A stretch of 64,000 bases of DNA, from the NCBI GenBank assembly GCA_035236585.1, contig CP141136.1, positions 51,539,136 to 51,603,135 on the forward strand. The letters are read 5' to 3'. This document shows positions 22,851 through 36,437 of this stretch, one piece after another. The position numbers were made by a program, and so were the translations under genes. A model generated the notes under the pieces. It did no database searches, was not told the origin of the DNA, and saw only the letters and a program-made list of their open reading frames with translations. This DNA comes from Warburgia ugandensis. Taxonomy: Eukaryota; Streptophyta; Magnoliopsida; Canellales; Canellaceae. The first letter of the stretch is position 1. Each line of letters starts with the position of its first letter.

Positions 22851-25800
22851 CACAAATCCTCTTCTTCAAGTTAGCTATCTTCTTGATAAGACATATTCAG
22901 GACTCCTCGAACTAAGAAAATTCCCATACTTTTGTTGTCAATGAATCCATTATTTCATTATCCAATACTCTAATTGGGTTAATACTTGGAATAATGTTAT
23001 CCTTAAAATGCTAATCATACTATCTTGTACCCAACCTAGGCACGTTCTCAATTTATCCTTGTTATAATTCCTTCCACAAGGCCTTACAGATATATATATC
23101 GTCAATATATCTTATCCGTTTTCTTTAAGTATATATGGACTGCTTTTGCTGCGTCCTCTGATACATAGTCCCATGCATGCCAGTTTATCATTACTGGTTT
23201 CTATTTGTATTTTGTGTTGCTACGCATCCTTAGATGCTTATATTCCTCTGATCATGTATACGATAGTCTCCTTAGATGACCATACTCTCCTACTCGTATA
23301 TAAATTACTTCATACGTCTTTGAGATCATATGATCTTATTTCTCCTATTTCATTTTGAATAGTATAGGATAATCCCTTTTTCCTCTTGTCTTCCATGTAG
23401 TGATCTCTTCATCATCCATATCTCCTTTTAATGGTTGGTTGTATGTCATTAGTAAGAGTCCAAAAAAGGTTACATTCTTTCTATTATGTCTAACTTTGCT
23501 TCTTATCTTTTATATTTGTCCCCAAGATACTTCAATAGCTAATATGGTATCATCTGCCCTACAGCCAAACCCTCGATTAACTTCAAATTTCAACTGTCTG
23601 TCGCTTTTCTACTATAACTTGGGTCCTCGACCCACATTATATTAAAAATAAATTAATTCAAGTAGCATCCTCCATTACTAATACTATCTCATATTACGAT
23701 TAGGATATCTGAACTGTACATCAAGTTTCATAGATGTTGAAGCCATCAAATGTTTTTCTCCTTAAAGAGTTTACGCAAACTCATATCAAATGTTTTATGG
23801 TTAATTCATCATCATGGTTTAAATGTTCTCCTCCAGAGGCCTATCTGACATCAATTTGTCATTAGGATTACCAATAATGTTCCCATTTATGCAAAAAGTC
23901 TCTTATTCATAACCGAGTACCCTTACTAGGTCATGGTTGAATCCTTTGTCATTATCTTATTTATCCTTTCTTTGCTTGAGGGTTTTCTTTGTAATCTTTC
24001 AGTCCAAAAGTTCTATACTCAATCCAGTAGGGTTAGTCCTTAGGAAATTCCTTCAATTGATTTTTTTTTTTCGTACTTGGTATATGCAACTAACTATTTG
24101 TCTAAAGGCAACGTAACATTAAATCTTCCTTATAATGTGCTGGCCACCTCAACTTTTCTCCTTCCATTCCCTATATCAATATGTTGTTCAATCTTTTATT
24201 AATGCTTTATCATCAACCATTCAGTCTTAATTGTCAGGGGGTATCATCATCATAAGTAGTGGTTTTCTCAATTCCTCAAATTTTATCTTTCAAGTGCCTC
24301 CTCATACTTAGCTTATAATAGCAGTTCTCGTTCAATAGCTACTACATCAAGTTATGCCAAAGCTGTTAAATCATCAAATTTGAAAAATACTCAGGTAAGC
24401 ATGGAACATTTTCTTAGACATAAAAAGACTTTATTTGATTACCCCGTGATCTCTTTCCAGGTAATCTATGTCATAAGCTCAAGGGTCTCTAGAGTGATCA
24501 GTACTTATTTGCCTTTCTTTTCAATCCAAGTCAGCAGTATTTTTCAGACCCAAAGTAATTTCGTCACCTTGTCATGGTAGCCATTAAGGTTTGAAAAATC
24601 TTTCACATTGGTTTAGATCACTTCTTATTTTTGCTCCTATCTCAGTTGCTACTGTCCTCATCGTACTCGTAGCTCCTCCATGATATGGCCTAATCAACTG
24701 ACCTCATACCCTCAAATGACTTAGTCTAACAAGTAACTTCTTTTAGGTTAAACTCACGCCTAAATACTTATACCAGTCCTCTGAGTATATAACTTAGACT
24801 ACTGTCTCATAGATACTAACATATTTGATTAAATAGGGTGGGATACCTTTATTTAGTCAATAGTACTCTAAAGGTAATGACTAAATAATGGTCTTAAGAT
24901 ATTTGCTCTTCCAATACCTCAATTTGATCCTTGATGGTACCCTACTTGCTGAAGAAAGACAAATGGACAAGTCACTGTCCCGGCTTAATTCCTTTTTCAA
25001 TATACTTTATTGGCAAGGTAGGATATTACCAAATTTTCCTTTTTATGGACTATATCCATTGGTGTTCCCCATAAGCTAATGGATCCGATAAGATTCTAAT
25101 TGCCATAATTGATATAGACATCAAACCACTTGTAGAATTTCATTTCTAGTGGATCATCATTCTACTTTGAAAATTTCCGGCAGCATAATGTCCTTAACTT
25201 CGATACTCTACTCAAAGTCTTAAACCCCATATGCTTTCTTTCTTTTATCACCCACTCAACTAGTATTATTCCTTCTCATTTGTTTGGTTTACCTTCCTAT
25301 AGGATTCAAGATGAAAGATTTGTATGTATCTCCATAAAGTCATGATCTTCTTCTTTTGAATATTCAATATTCATCGAATACTTATAGTTACATATCTATC
25401 TTTTTCTCTCTTTTCTTCAAAATCCTCATTTTTGTCTACGTAGATCAATGCTTTGTTGTATATAATCAATACTACATCCACTCTTTTACTTAACATATAT
25501 GATAAACTGAATGCTTCTAAGAAATGCTAAACTGTACTAATATAATTGAAATCCTTAATTGCCTATAGCCTCAATAAAATTCATTCAATGTCTTAATAAT
25601 GTCATTGCTCTTTTGGTCATGCTATACTTCTCTTACAAGTTCATGTTAGGATCAATCTATTATCACAGATCTATCATCCCTAATATTATCGTCAAAATCT
25701 TTTGGTAACTTTGTCGAATAAAGTTCCTTATCATATTCGCGTTATATTCCTCTTAATCACACAATATGTCACTCGTACACATCTTCTAATCTCCTCCATT

Positions 25801-26429
25801 ATACTCAGGTTGTTATTATTAGATAGCACTTCACTCTTCATAAGACTCCTATGAAGTTATCAAAAATTGAGCTAAATCTTTCAGGATCCATACCTTTGTG
25901 ATCTAGTACGAGTCATAGTTATCCCCTAGTATCATCTTGTATGCTCATCCTTATTAGATTATCATCAAAATCTTCTCAAAGTCCATCTTTTACATCCCCT
26001 ATCATATTCATATTCTGATATTCTTTAGAAGGGTAAGATAGCCATCTAAGTTCTTCGATTTTCTCACCTTTGGTGAGATTAATCTATTACAAGTCAGAAC
26101 TATCTACTAACAAGTTCACTAACATCTTCATTCATCATTCTCATCATAATCTGATCCATATATGAGTTTCCCTGTTTGCACTACTGTACAATAATCGTTA
26201 TTTCCTATGATTTTGATAGGATTCAAGCAATCCAATATCTAAGTATTTACTAGACCCATCTTCTTTTTCACCTATTTGTTTATGGTGAAATGCCTTGAGC
26301 ATTAATATTGTAGTCCTAAAATAGAAGTAGTCATCTCTACTACTTCTATTTATACTACTTCTTCTTGATTTTCTCTATTATCTATGACCCTTGGACATGT
26401 TGGACTAGTTGTGAAAGGATAAAACCTGG

Positions 26430-26443
26430 GCTTTGGTACCAAC
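26430..26443 (-). other. Primer-binding site of element B
   Basis: Directly inside the 5' LTR the minus strand reads GTTGGTACCAAAGC, a variant of the TTGGTATCAGAGC site complementary to initiator methionine tRNA. Confidence 0.75.
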
Positions 26444-28878
26444 TATGACGACCCGGGTTTTCTCATGCATTTTTAAATGTAAGATGTAATTCCTAAGGCA
26501 GGATGCATCCCTATTTGAAAACCATTTTTATAAAACCATGCAATGCCGTAGAAAATCTTTTCATTTAAACTCATTTTGAAAACCCCGAGTGTCATTTGCT
26601 TTCACAAGAACCAAAGTAGTTTTTGAAAAACTTCAGAAATCATAAATGTTTTTCCCAGGTCTATCCAGTCACAGCTCACAGCCCAACTGTAAACAAATAC
26701 ATGTCCAATGGGTAGAGCGTTCACTTACATGTATAATTGTCTCCTTTTGATTTACTTGCTCGTAACACCAACATTTCCTGAAGCATCTTCTGTCACTCGC
26801 GTATCCTGTGCTTAAGTGCTTACTTGTGTCTGAAAAATGTTAAGGATTGGGTGAGTATATACTATACTCAGTAGGAGTCTATCACTACTAGTTTTACAAT
26901 GCATGCTATGTTTAAAATGATATGCTCTTTAAAACATGTGCATGTTTGAACACTCATGTTCAATATCAATATTAAAAACCATTGTCAAATTGGAATACTA
27001 AGGACTTAAAGAATCGCATAATCCAAGTCAAAAGTATCATCTATATCATAAACATAATAACATGCATAAGATGCTCAACTGAATCCAACTCATGGATATA
27101 TGGTATGGTCGACCAACCTCATGTCATGCCATATGCAATGCAAGTAAATCCTCAAAAACATAGGGCCCACTATGGCCACGACCTCCTCGCCGTGTGGTCC
27201 CCGGGTACCTGTGGACACTCAGTCATAGCCTCCATGGGGCATATGACACTTATTTGTCGTAAATTATGCAATTTATGAAATCGGTTGCAAAACATGCATG
27301 CAATGCATAAAATATGCTCATGCTAGTCTCGCATTCAAAGTCATAACCCTACCTAGAAGACTGATAGCCTAGAAGCCTGTCAGCTCTCTCTAGCCCATCC
27401 TCATCAGCCCGCCCTCATCGACCAAGGCTACACTTATCATGCAGACAAGAATCCTTTTTCAAAACATGTCTATACACAATGTATTTGTCATATGCATGCT
27501 GAATTCATTTATAAAATTAAGTTATGCTAAACAAGTCATAAAACTTACACTTAAAACATGCATTCTCAAAACAATCATGGGCTCGTTTTAAAAGTCTAGT
27601 AGCGATAGAGCACCTACCTGGTTTGGTCATGCTAGCCCCCTTGTCCTCGTACGCTCCTGCTCATAGTTTAGGGGAACAAGGTTAGCTTGCCCTATTTCTA
27701 CGCGTTTTAGAATGGTTGATCTCACTACTTAGGCATTAAGGGTTCATTCCCATGCATATGGATGTCCTAAGGTCCTAACTGGGCCTTGGTATCATCACGT
27801 TAACAAAGGTTTAGTGGCCCCGCACCACTATCATAGTTTAAGGGTCGCGCCCACCTTAGATAGGGCCTTGATCAGGTATTTTATGGTTTGGATGTGTCTG
27901 TGTCGTTGGTACGGACACAACGCCTTTTGCAGGGCCTCAATCGGAGCCCTAAAACTCAAGTTATGGGCAAATTAATATCAAGTGTACATAGAGGTCATAT
28001 GAGGTGGAAGCTGGGGATGCTAACGCGTCCCGCGTCAGTGGCAAGTGCCCCAGCGGGCGCGTCTGCAGATGCACCGGGCTTCCGCCCATCTATTTGGTTT
28101 GTCGGCGCATCCATGGATGCGCCCGCTAGTTTCTCTCCAACGCGGTCGACGCATTTCGTCCTATGGGGACTAGGGCATCCTCAGGATGCCCTGGTTCGAC
28201 CTTGTCGAACCAGTGCGCCCCAGACACCGTCCCTGGGTCCTTTGTGGCTCCTTAGAGGCCCGTTTTGCATGGTTTTTCATGCAGAAACTTGGGGAAACCC
28301 ACCCTAAGCCTAAGGGGGAGATTGGTTTGGAGGGGTTTTGGGCATACCTAGTTCGTGGCCGGGTTTTTCTCCACGATGGGTTTTTTCCATGCTTTTGGGC
28401 TGCCATTGGAGGTGCCCAAGAGCTCTATTTATAGAGCTCGAAGAGGGTTCTGGAGGGGGTTCTTACCGCCATGGAATGGCGGTCGAGAAACCTCTAGAGT
28501 GGCGGTGGTTTCTCTCCTGCACATAGCTGTTCTAGAACCCTCTAGGAGGTTGAAGAAGAGGGGTGCCCGTATCAAAACGGGTCCCTGTGTTTCTCAGGCT
28601 AAATCTATTTTTTAATGTAAATTACACTTTTGCCCTCGAACTTCAAAGGGCCATAACTTGCTCATTTTAACTCCGTTTTGAGTTATTTTGGTTTTGGTGG
28701 ATTCCTTTTTCTGAGACACACCTAAGGGTGCTACTATTAGGACCATATTTCTAGGTCCAGTTAGGGTGCATAGTGAAATGACCAAAATACCCTTATCTCC
28801 AAAAATGGAACTTTTCATTTCCTATAGAATGTCCGATTCATTTTTGTGAGAAATAGTGTAAATTGCTCGGGCATTACA
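26444..28878 (-). repeat. Element B 5' LTR
   Basis: Plus-strand ends are TATGACGACCCGGG and GGGCATTACA. It is collinear with 20393-22813 throughout. The longer open frames here (27888-28307, 28170-28615) are not shared in frame with the sister LTRs and contain no motif. Confidence 0.93.
28420..28439 (-). promoter_or_regulatory. Palindromic TATA site of B 5' LTR
   Basis: Identical 20-base palindrome to that at 22356-22375. In this LTR it would have driven the element's own transcript on the minus strand. Confidence 0.65.
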
Positions 28879-28883
28879 TCGAC

Positions 28884-31800
28884 AATCTCCATTCCCTCCG
28901 TCAAACCATTTCTGAGAACCAAGAAGAAACCCAGATCGGGTTTCTTTGGCAAAACCCCTCTCTAATTACCCTATTTTCTCCTCTTTCTCCGGCGGGCATG
29001 GGAACCCAAATCGAGTTTTCCTGGCCAACGATGATGGGGACCCTGGCAAAGCTCATAGTGATTTTCCCCTCTAATTCTCCTCTTCCTTGAGCAGATCCCT
29101 AGTGGATCTGTGCTTTTCGACAATAGAGGGATGCCTAGATCAGGTTTCCCTAATTCCTTTCCTCTCCAATGACTACAAGAAACCCAGATCAGGTTTCTCC
29201 ATTTTCAGTGACGTTTAGATCATTCTTCATCTCTGGGGAACTCTTTTCTCTAGCTCCCATTCCTTTCTAGCAGCAACCATTTTTAGGCGTGCCCAGATCC
29301 TTCCTCATCTCCTCTGTGTACTAAGACCATGATCAAATTCTTGGGGCATGGCCTGGCCATGAATAGCCTACATGCTCAGACCCTGACCACCTGAGTTTTC
29401 CCCCTTTCCCCTCTTGTCTTTTGTAAGGCACAGCATGACCAGGCCTCTAGGTTTGCTGGCTACCATGCTCAGGTCTATCCCATTATGCCCCTCTCTGTGA
29501 TTTTCTCTTTATCAGGTCCAAGTAGAAGAACTCGACAATCATTAGTGATGAGCATTGAGTTTTTGCCTCCCACCTGTGTTTTTTGGTGGCTGGGATTGGA
29601 CTGCACCTAGTCTGGCCATCAGCCACCTCCATCACCACCTCCATCTTCCTTGTCTTCCCTAGTTCAAACAAGTTAGGGTAGAGTTGACTCACTGAGTCAA
29701 CTCACCTCTAACTTAGTTGGATTGGATTGAGTTGACCTAGTTTATCCCTTGTCCTTCAAATTTGGATTTTGATCAAATCTAGGAGAGGTTTTGGAAGTCC
29801 GAGAGTACCCTCACGATCCTTGTGACATGAGGAACAAAACCTGTCTACCCAAATATCAATCTAGGAAGATCCAATTGTTGAAATTATTAGACCTCTGATC
29901 AGAGGTCAGGTCATCTGATTAGTGATGATCTAGCTTCACTTTCCTATCCAAATAGTCAATCATGACACTTAAGACATGTAAATCACAAATGCTATAAGAT
30001 ATTAGGATTAGAAGCCTATTAGAGATGATCTCACTAACCTGGAGCCATAGTTGAGATCAATCAAGGAATTTAGGTATGCAATAAGATCAAATTCTATGGT
30101 TCATTTCATAAAAGTTGTTTAAAAAGGATTATTCCATTAGGATTACTGATTGGTTACTTGATTTGGTAGATTTAGGTGAATAACAAGGACTAGATCAATA
30201 TGGATCTATAAGACTTTGCAAGCATAGTCGATCAACTAGTGGGAAATGGATGAACTCACCACACAAGGTAGGTGGAGAATTAAGAAAGCATGTTTTAATA
30301 GTAAGACGCATGTTTTAAACATGATCTTATTCGTATGATAGATATTATGTCATTTAAATTGTGCATTTATATGATGATGAAAATTGTTTATTTGTGAATA
30401 ATGAAAAATTGTGATTTGAAATGCTACATGAATGACATGCTTATAATTTAAGCCTACTAAATGATATTAAAGGAAACACACAATTTGTTCTTAAAAATAT
30501 CATAGCTATTATTGTTATAAAAAGGCGTTTATCATACATCTGTACCATTACATCATATGTGATGTATGCGTTTAGGATTTTATAGTACATCCTTGGTGGG
30601 TGATCACCTAATAAGTGAGGATGTTATGATTATGATGAGATATTCATATAAATTATGGATAGGCAAGATGCATGTATATTATTATTTTACATCTAGGCAT
30701 GGCGGCCTGAGAGTTTTGTTTTAGACAAGCATAGGCCTAGGGATGCTATTCTAGGAGACTTATGAGTGTTCAACTACCCATTCTCCAAATTTGTGATGAT
30801 ATGGATACCAACCCTAAAGGAAGGCTAAAAGTTGGGTGCAATCATAGGAAGGCCGCCACTGTGACAGCCATGGTCCTCGCCTATGCGAGCATGAATTTTA
30901 TTATTTCTACCTCAATATCAGTGGATTATTATGCAGTTATTCGGGCACTATACAGGTTTAGATTGCGGCATAGCAATCCTTGTATTTGATGCACTATGGT
31001 GCGTATATGATAGGCATGATGACATGCATATATGATGGCATGATGAGATGCTTTATATGATGATGGCATGATGGGATGCTTTATGGGATGGCATGATGAG
31101 ATTCCTTTTATGATGTTACCAGCAACAACTGTAGTTTTATAAACCCCGTATGGTAAGGGGTATATGTATGAGACCTATTATAGTCTGGGAATGTATGTTA
31201 TAGAACCTAGGGACTATGTTCATAACTTTGTATGACTTTTAATGATTTTAATATATATGATATAGTCCTATATGTGTATGCTGGAGGGCATAATTTCATA
31301 AAAGTTTTCATATGGAGAAGTGAATGGGTAGTTATATTATGCAGAGTATGGTTCATAGAATTGGAGTATGGTATCATATGGAAAATGATAATGATAGACA
31401 TTTAAAATACCAGTGAATTATATATATCAAATATATCATGTAAAGTGTAATCTCTAAAGTGTGATTATTATATTCATATGAAGAAGAAAAATTATAAATA
31501 ACTATTTTATCAATGACTTGTAGATAATTGAATTATCAATGAAATTATTGAATTATGAACTATGTTGTAAAATTCATCCCATATAAGCATCATGCTGAAA
31601 TTGAATATTTTAATTCATATGTAATTAACATGTTTTCTTAAATCTCCCCTACCAAGCATAGCTTGCTGAGATATTGTAAATGTTTTATGTTTACAATATC
31701 TTAGATACAGACAAACAAGAGAAGGCATACACAAGCAAGAGGAGTTTAATAGCCATACTTCTGCGCTCATGTATATATTTTGTTAAATTTTTTGTATTGT

Positions 31801-32034
31801 GTAGTTAGTGTATGTGACCCACTAGATGGGTCCTATTGTTTCATAAAATGCATGTCTATCTTCTATAAAAACTATATTATGTATAATATGGGAGTTGAGG
31901 TGACATCCAAGCTTTTGGAAAAATGAATTTCAAAGAAAACTATCTTTTGATATTTTTGAATTTTAAAATTAGAGGCATGCCACCTTTTGAAAATTAAAGC
32001 AAAAAATTTTCATGAAAAACCTGGGGTTTCATAG
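28884..32034 (+). repeat. Element A 5' LTR, second segment
   Basis: It continues the LTR after element B and matches 37030-40126: CCAGATCGGGTTTCT near 28930, GCATGACCAGGC-like boxes, the GAGTCAACTCACCTCT box near 29695, the GGCTAAAAGTTGGGTG box near 30822, a GATGAGATGC minisatellite, and the GCTTGCTGAGATATTGTAAATG inverted repeat near 31661. It ends ...GGTTTCATA at 32034. Frames at 28863-31401 are chance frames. Confidence 0.9.
31005..31115. repeat. Short minisatellite in element A 5' LTR
   Basis: Three to four units of 25-32 bp around GGCATGATGAGATGC(T)TTATATGAT. The same array lies at 39035-39140 in the 3' LTR with a different unit count. Confidence 0.75.
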
Positions 32035-32052
32035 TTGGTATCAGAGTGGTTC
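32035..32052 (+). other. Primer-binding site of element A
   Basis: GTTGGTATCAGAGTGGTT follows the 5' LTR directly. TTGGTATCAGAG is complementary to the 3' end of plant initiator methionine tRNA and is shared by many plant Ty1/copia and Ty3/gypsy elements. Confidence 0.85.
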
Positions 32053-32970
32053 ATCCAATCACTTGCAGCCCTTATGTCCAACAAAAAGGATAATAATCCA
32101 AATTTAGGTTAAAATGTAGTGAGTTGAGATATGATTAGAATGGAATGAGTTAAGTATTAGAAAGGGTAAGCTAGTATAACTAGCTTACTGAGGGATAGTA
32201 AACCATGAGGAGATGCCTCTAGTAATACCAGTAGTAGGATGATTTAAGGAATTATGGATTCCATTCTGGTGAATAGTGGACCAGGAAAGTAGATAGTAGA
32301 AATGGTTAAGTTAATGTTGTAAGACATCCTTTATCTATAAGGATACCTAAATACCATAGCTTATAGCAGTGCAAAATGCTTTTGCCTAGGGCAGGTAGAA
32401 ATTATGCCCAGTATCAATGTAAATTCCCAACATAAGTATGAACTCATTGGTCATGTAGACCAAGTGTAAGAGTAGAAAAGAGGCAAATGAGAGGTTAGAA
32501 AGGTTTATATAGAAGGTTTAGATTGTAGCCTTGGTTGGTATTAGAAGAGGATGAAATAGAGATGATTAAGGAATTCCATATTGAAAAGGGGAAATAGAAA
32601 CAATTGAGAAAGGGTAGGTTCAATAGAAGAAAGCTTAGAAGAATTGAAAACTTTAATAGAAATGAAAGTTATAACTACCATATGACATGAGACTAAAAGA
32701 GTATTTTCAAAACTACAAGTTAAAGGAATCTGTAGAGACAATACTGCTTGAAGGAATTCAAGAAAATTTTGAGTTTATGTAGAATTTCATTCAGACAGAG
32801 TCCTAGAGTAAGGCTCATACATCACATATGAAGAATCTATGTTGAAAGAATTATACCTTAATCTAAATATTTAAGTTATTGATAAGAAACTTATTATAAT
32901 AATAGTGTGAGATAACTTCTAAAATCAAGAAAAACTTAAGGCAAAGCTAATTATGAAGCATTATGTATAA

Positions 32971-32992
32971 GATATATATATATATATATATA
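32971..32992. repeat. (TA)n microsatellite
   Basis: Eleven TA repeats inside the interior of element A. Confidence 0.9.
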
Positions 32993-33784
32993 ATTTCATA
33001 TATGTTTAAGAAACCAATGATCGTCCAAAACTCTGGATAAATTAAGAATTACGTATTTCTCTATTATGTATAAGCATGCAAAATATGAATGTGTTAATGA
33101 AAAGTTGAATGAAGGAGTTGATGGATAAGTTTTAATGAAAAGTTGTATGAAGGAGTTGATGGATAAGTTAATGTTACAAGGACTTTTTCAAAGAACTGTT
33201 TATTATGGCTTATAAAAAGAATGATATGCATATCCTCATTGTTATGATGGATTTGGGCACGATACCATCATTTGGTATGATGGACATGGGTATGATACTC
33301 ATATTATATCGAATTGCAAAGTTTTGGACAATATGGATTGTCATAAAGATGAAAGCACATTGTAATGGTGCGATAATTTTCTTATTTATAAGTCAAAATA
33401 TGTTAAAATCATGCACTATATCAAATGTAAATGAATCAATACCTTTCTTGAGAATAACATGTATTGTTGACAACTATAGTTATTATAAATGATGAATGAT
33501 GTAAGATTAAGAAGAAAGATGGAGGTAAAGGTTGATAAATATAGGAAAATGGAAATGTGTTAAAATCATTGCGCGAGAGACATCCTATGCATTCCCAAAT
33601 TCTAGCTTTTAATCGTTTTCTTCATTATTGCTATTCTCTTCATACACCTCATTGTATTCTTCTCGCTCTACTTAGACTTGTAACCTTCTTCCACTTTATC
33701 TCCAGCTTCCTTAGACCAGTGTCATTTGATTTTCCGTATTTCCTCATTATTTGTGCCTTCCACTATTGCTCTTGCTTATTGCTT

Positions 33785-34330
33785 TTCCCTATATTTTGCA
33801 TTTTATGTGTATGCTCCGTTAACTAAAATCTACTTGGTTGCAAATAACTATGCATGATGAAGACTTAAATTCTATTACAAGAAATTGGTGTTTTCTTTTC
33901 CCTCCTTTCTATTCACTTTCCCTTATACATTGTATATTCATGTGTGGGCTCCTTAAAGTAAAAGTTATTTAGTTAAAATTAAGTGTACATGAGAAACATT
34001 AAAATTTGGGTACAATAAACTCTTGTTTTTCCTTTTGCTCTTTCCTCTTCAGTTTCCCTTATTATAATAATCTAGCTACTCTGGTTGAAGCTAAAATAGC
34101 TACACCCAGAGAAAACTCCAGGATTTTTCCATCTGGCTAACCTAGATGATAATCCTTTTCTTTCCATTGTCCATCTTATGAGCCTCAGAAATCATCAACA
34201 CATTGATCTATTCCTTCTCTTTGTAAATGGGATGTGTGCTTGGTAAAATAAACCACTCAATCAAGAAAAGTGGTGCATGATAAAGAAGTAAATTACATTA
34301 CAATAAACTATTGTTAAATGAGAAATAATG
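33785..34330 (+). repeat. Diverged tandem units in element A interior
   Basis: Three related units at about 33805-33890, 33940-34030 and 34225-34320 share a CATGTGTG(G)GCTCC..TAAAGTAAAA.. start, a GTGCATGA(T)GAA.. middle and TTAC(A)ATTACAATAAACT-like end. They correspond to the better-kept 79-bp array of element D at 63206-63660. Confidence 0.5.
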
Positions 34331-36437
34331 TTTCTAATAAACATTACTAGTTGGTTGACTAATGATGATTTTGATGATGAATTCATATCCTAACATAAGT
34401 TGGATGGCCTGTAAGATATGTAAAAAGATGGTAATAATGAGAAATGAAAAACATAACCGGCTATGAAGGCTGGCATACTTTAAGAAAATAAGTGATGTGA
34501 GTATGTTCTTTATTTCAAGAAAGGTTCTTGAACTATGTATTTTTGAAAGATCAGGTTAGTGTGTGAATTGTATCCGAATTTGAGATATTCCATTAGTTAT
34601 TTGATGGACTTCGAGTTTATTCCACTACCAATTGATTGACTATGTGAAATTGGACTCTTCTGATGAAGAGTATTTGTTAATATATGTGAGAATAGAGGAT
34701 ATAAACCTTATGTGATAAATGAACTGAAGAAATTCCTTTGAATCATGTGTCATTGGAGAATATGACAAACATTTGTGTTTGTTTGTATTGGTGAAAGCAT
34801 TGAAGTTTCAGTATTGAGATTGTGATGGTAATGTATTGATGTTGGAAACACCAATGATGATATTTACGTATTTGAATGTGAATGCATAGTTAGTGCAAAT
34901 TCAATCATTCATTTAATGATATTAGATTCATAATTGCATTTGAGAAACAATGAATGCATTAATTCAATGTTTGAATTTGATTACACAAAAGGATATAAGT
35001 TCAGGTATTAAATTTTGAACCATATGTGGTATCTTTAGCATCTATGTTTGTATGATTTTATTGATGGTTAAGTTAAAGATCATTGTTGTTGATTATAAGA
35101 TTTTAAGGCTGCGCATCTTATTTCAGTAAATTGGAATTTAATACTGTCGAAGATGTTCTTTGATTTAAATGGTGATCACTTTATTTTTATTCCATATGTG
35201 AAATTGGTGAATGAGCTTTAAAGAGTTATTAGTGAATACAATGAAAATGTTATGATATGAAATGATATCTTATATTAAGTGATTATTAACAAAATGAAAA
35301 GTTATCTATATTGAACATATGATGAAGTGATGGAAAGTGTTTGGTGAAAGGCTATGATTGTACACCCTAGATAAGATTTATTAAAGTGTGTTTGATTCGT
35401 CATTGAAATTGCAACTTCCATATATCTAAACCAATGTGATTCAAGAGATATGTTGATAGAATTCTATGGAATGATATGAAAATTTTCCATCATATGTGGT
35501 TGTGATGGTGATGCATGTGTTGTTACACAGCTATCAATTGATGATGTTAAAATGAAATGACAATGTACCTAGGAATGATCTGAATATTATACCTTATGTT
35601 GTGGAAATGGGTAAGTAATTGCATTATTTTGAAAATTTGTCATATCAGGTGAATGTGAGGGATGAATGATTTCTTTTCTTATGATGGATGTTGGGATGTG
35701 ATGAGATGGAGTCTCAGACAATTATATGTATGAGTGAATGTTTATCAAGTGTAACGCAATCGCATGCACTAAATGCACAAGTCTGAAAAGCAGAGGAGAC
35801 TCTATCAAAATTTTGTTAGAAATGTGACACTTGATTTTCTAAAAGATAGGTAGTTTCCTAATGTTAGGATTGATTAAATACATGCAAAAGACATTTAATT
35901 TAAGTTGAGAGATGTATGGCAGCTCTTTGAAGTTAAAGAGAAAAAGCGATGAGAAAATAGAAAGTTTGAGTTGTAGATAAAGGGTATATGTTCTCAAGAT
36001 CATTACAATCAAAGAAGCTATGAAGGTAGAAATAAAAAGAAGAATTTAGTCATAAATGTATTTCTATTTAAGATGGTAGAAAGAGTGGAAATGGTGGATA
36101 GAAGTTAATATCCCTAATCCAATCAATGAGTAATTATTGCAGAAGCTAAGAAAACCATATGTTGGATGTTAAGAAAATAGAGATTGGAAATCAATTGGAT
36201 TGAAACATGATATCACTAATGTGGTAATAGGAGTATGAGTTATGAATTGAGATTTTGATGGATTACCTAGCAACAACCAAATATCAGAGTACGCAGCGAA
36301 AGTGGTATAATATTTAGTTTAACTTAAAGATCAGTTATATTTTGATGATATTATTTCATGGAAGGAATTACAAGAAATTAAGTTTATGATGAGCTCAGAA
36401 TACTCCTAGAATGGTTTAAAAGATAGCATGAAAAGAA

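Larger units (their letters stand above)
22814..26443 (-). other. Interior of element B, no reading frame
   Basis: This 3.6-kb stretch is AT-rich with many TCAT/ATCT words and holds only short frames (23146-23645, 24380-25079) without motifs of gag, protease, reverse transcriptase or integrase that I can recognise. The polypurine tract and GAGGACGAAATTC box at 22814-22850 and the primer site at 26430-26443 mark its ends. Confidence 0.75.
20393..28878 (-). mobile_element. Element B (copy B-ii): LTR retroelement with both LTRs and non-coding interior
   Basis: The element reads on the minus strand. Its 5' LTR is 26444-28878 (2435 bp) and its 3' LTR 20393-22813 (2421 bp). Exact 5-base target copies TCGAC stand at 20388-20392 and 28879-28883. 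The interior is 22814-26443 (3.6 kb) and has a primer site and a polypurine tract in the right places but no long frame, so it would have depended on another element's proteins. LTRs differ by roughly 4-5 in 100 over about 370 sampled bases, so this is a fairly young insertion: of the order of one to several million years depending on the rate used. It lies within the 5' LTR of element A. It looks whole in outline. Confidence 0.94.

Noticed and set aside
27888-28615. Cluster of frames up to 139 codons, arginine- and proline-rich
   Set aside because: CpG-rich part of the B 5' LTR; overlapping frames on both strands and the sister LTR does not keep them.
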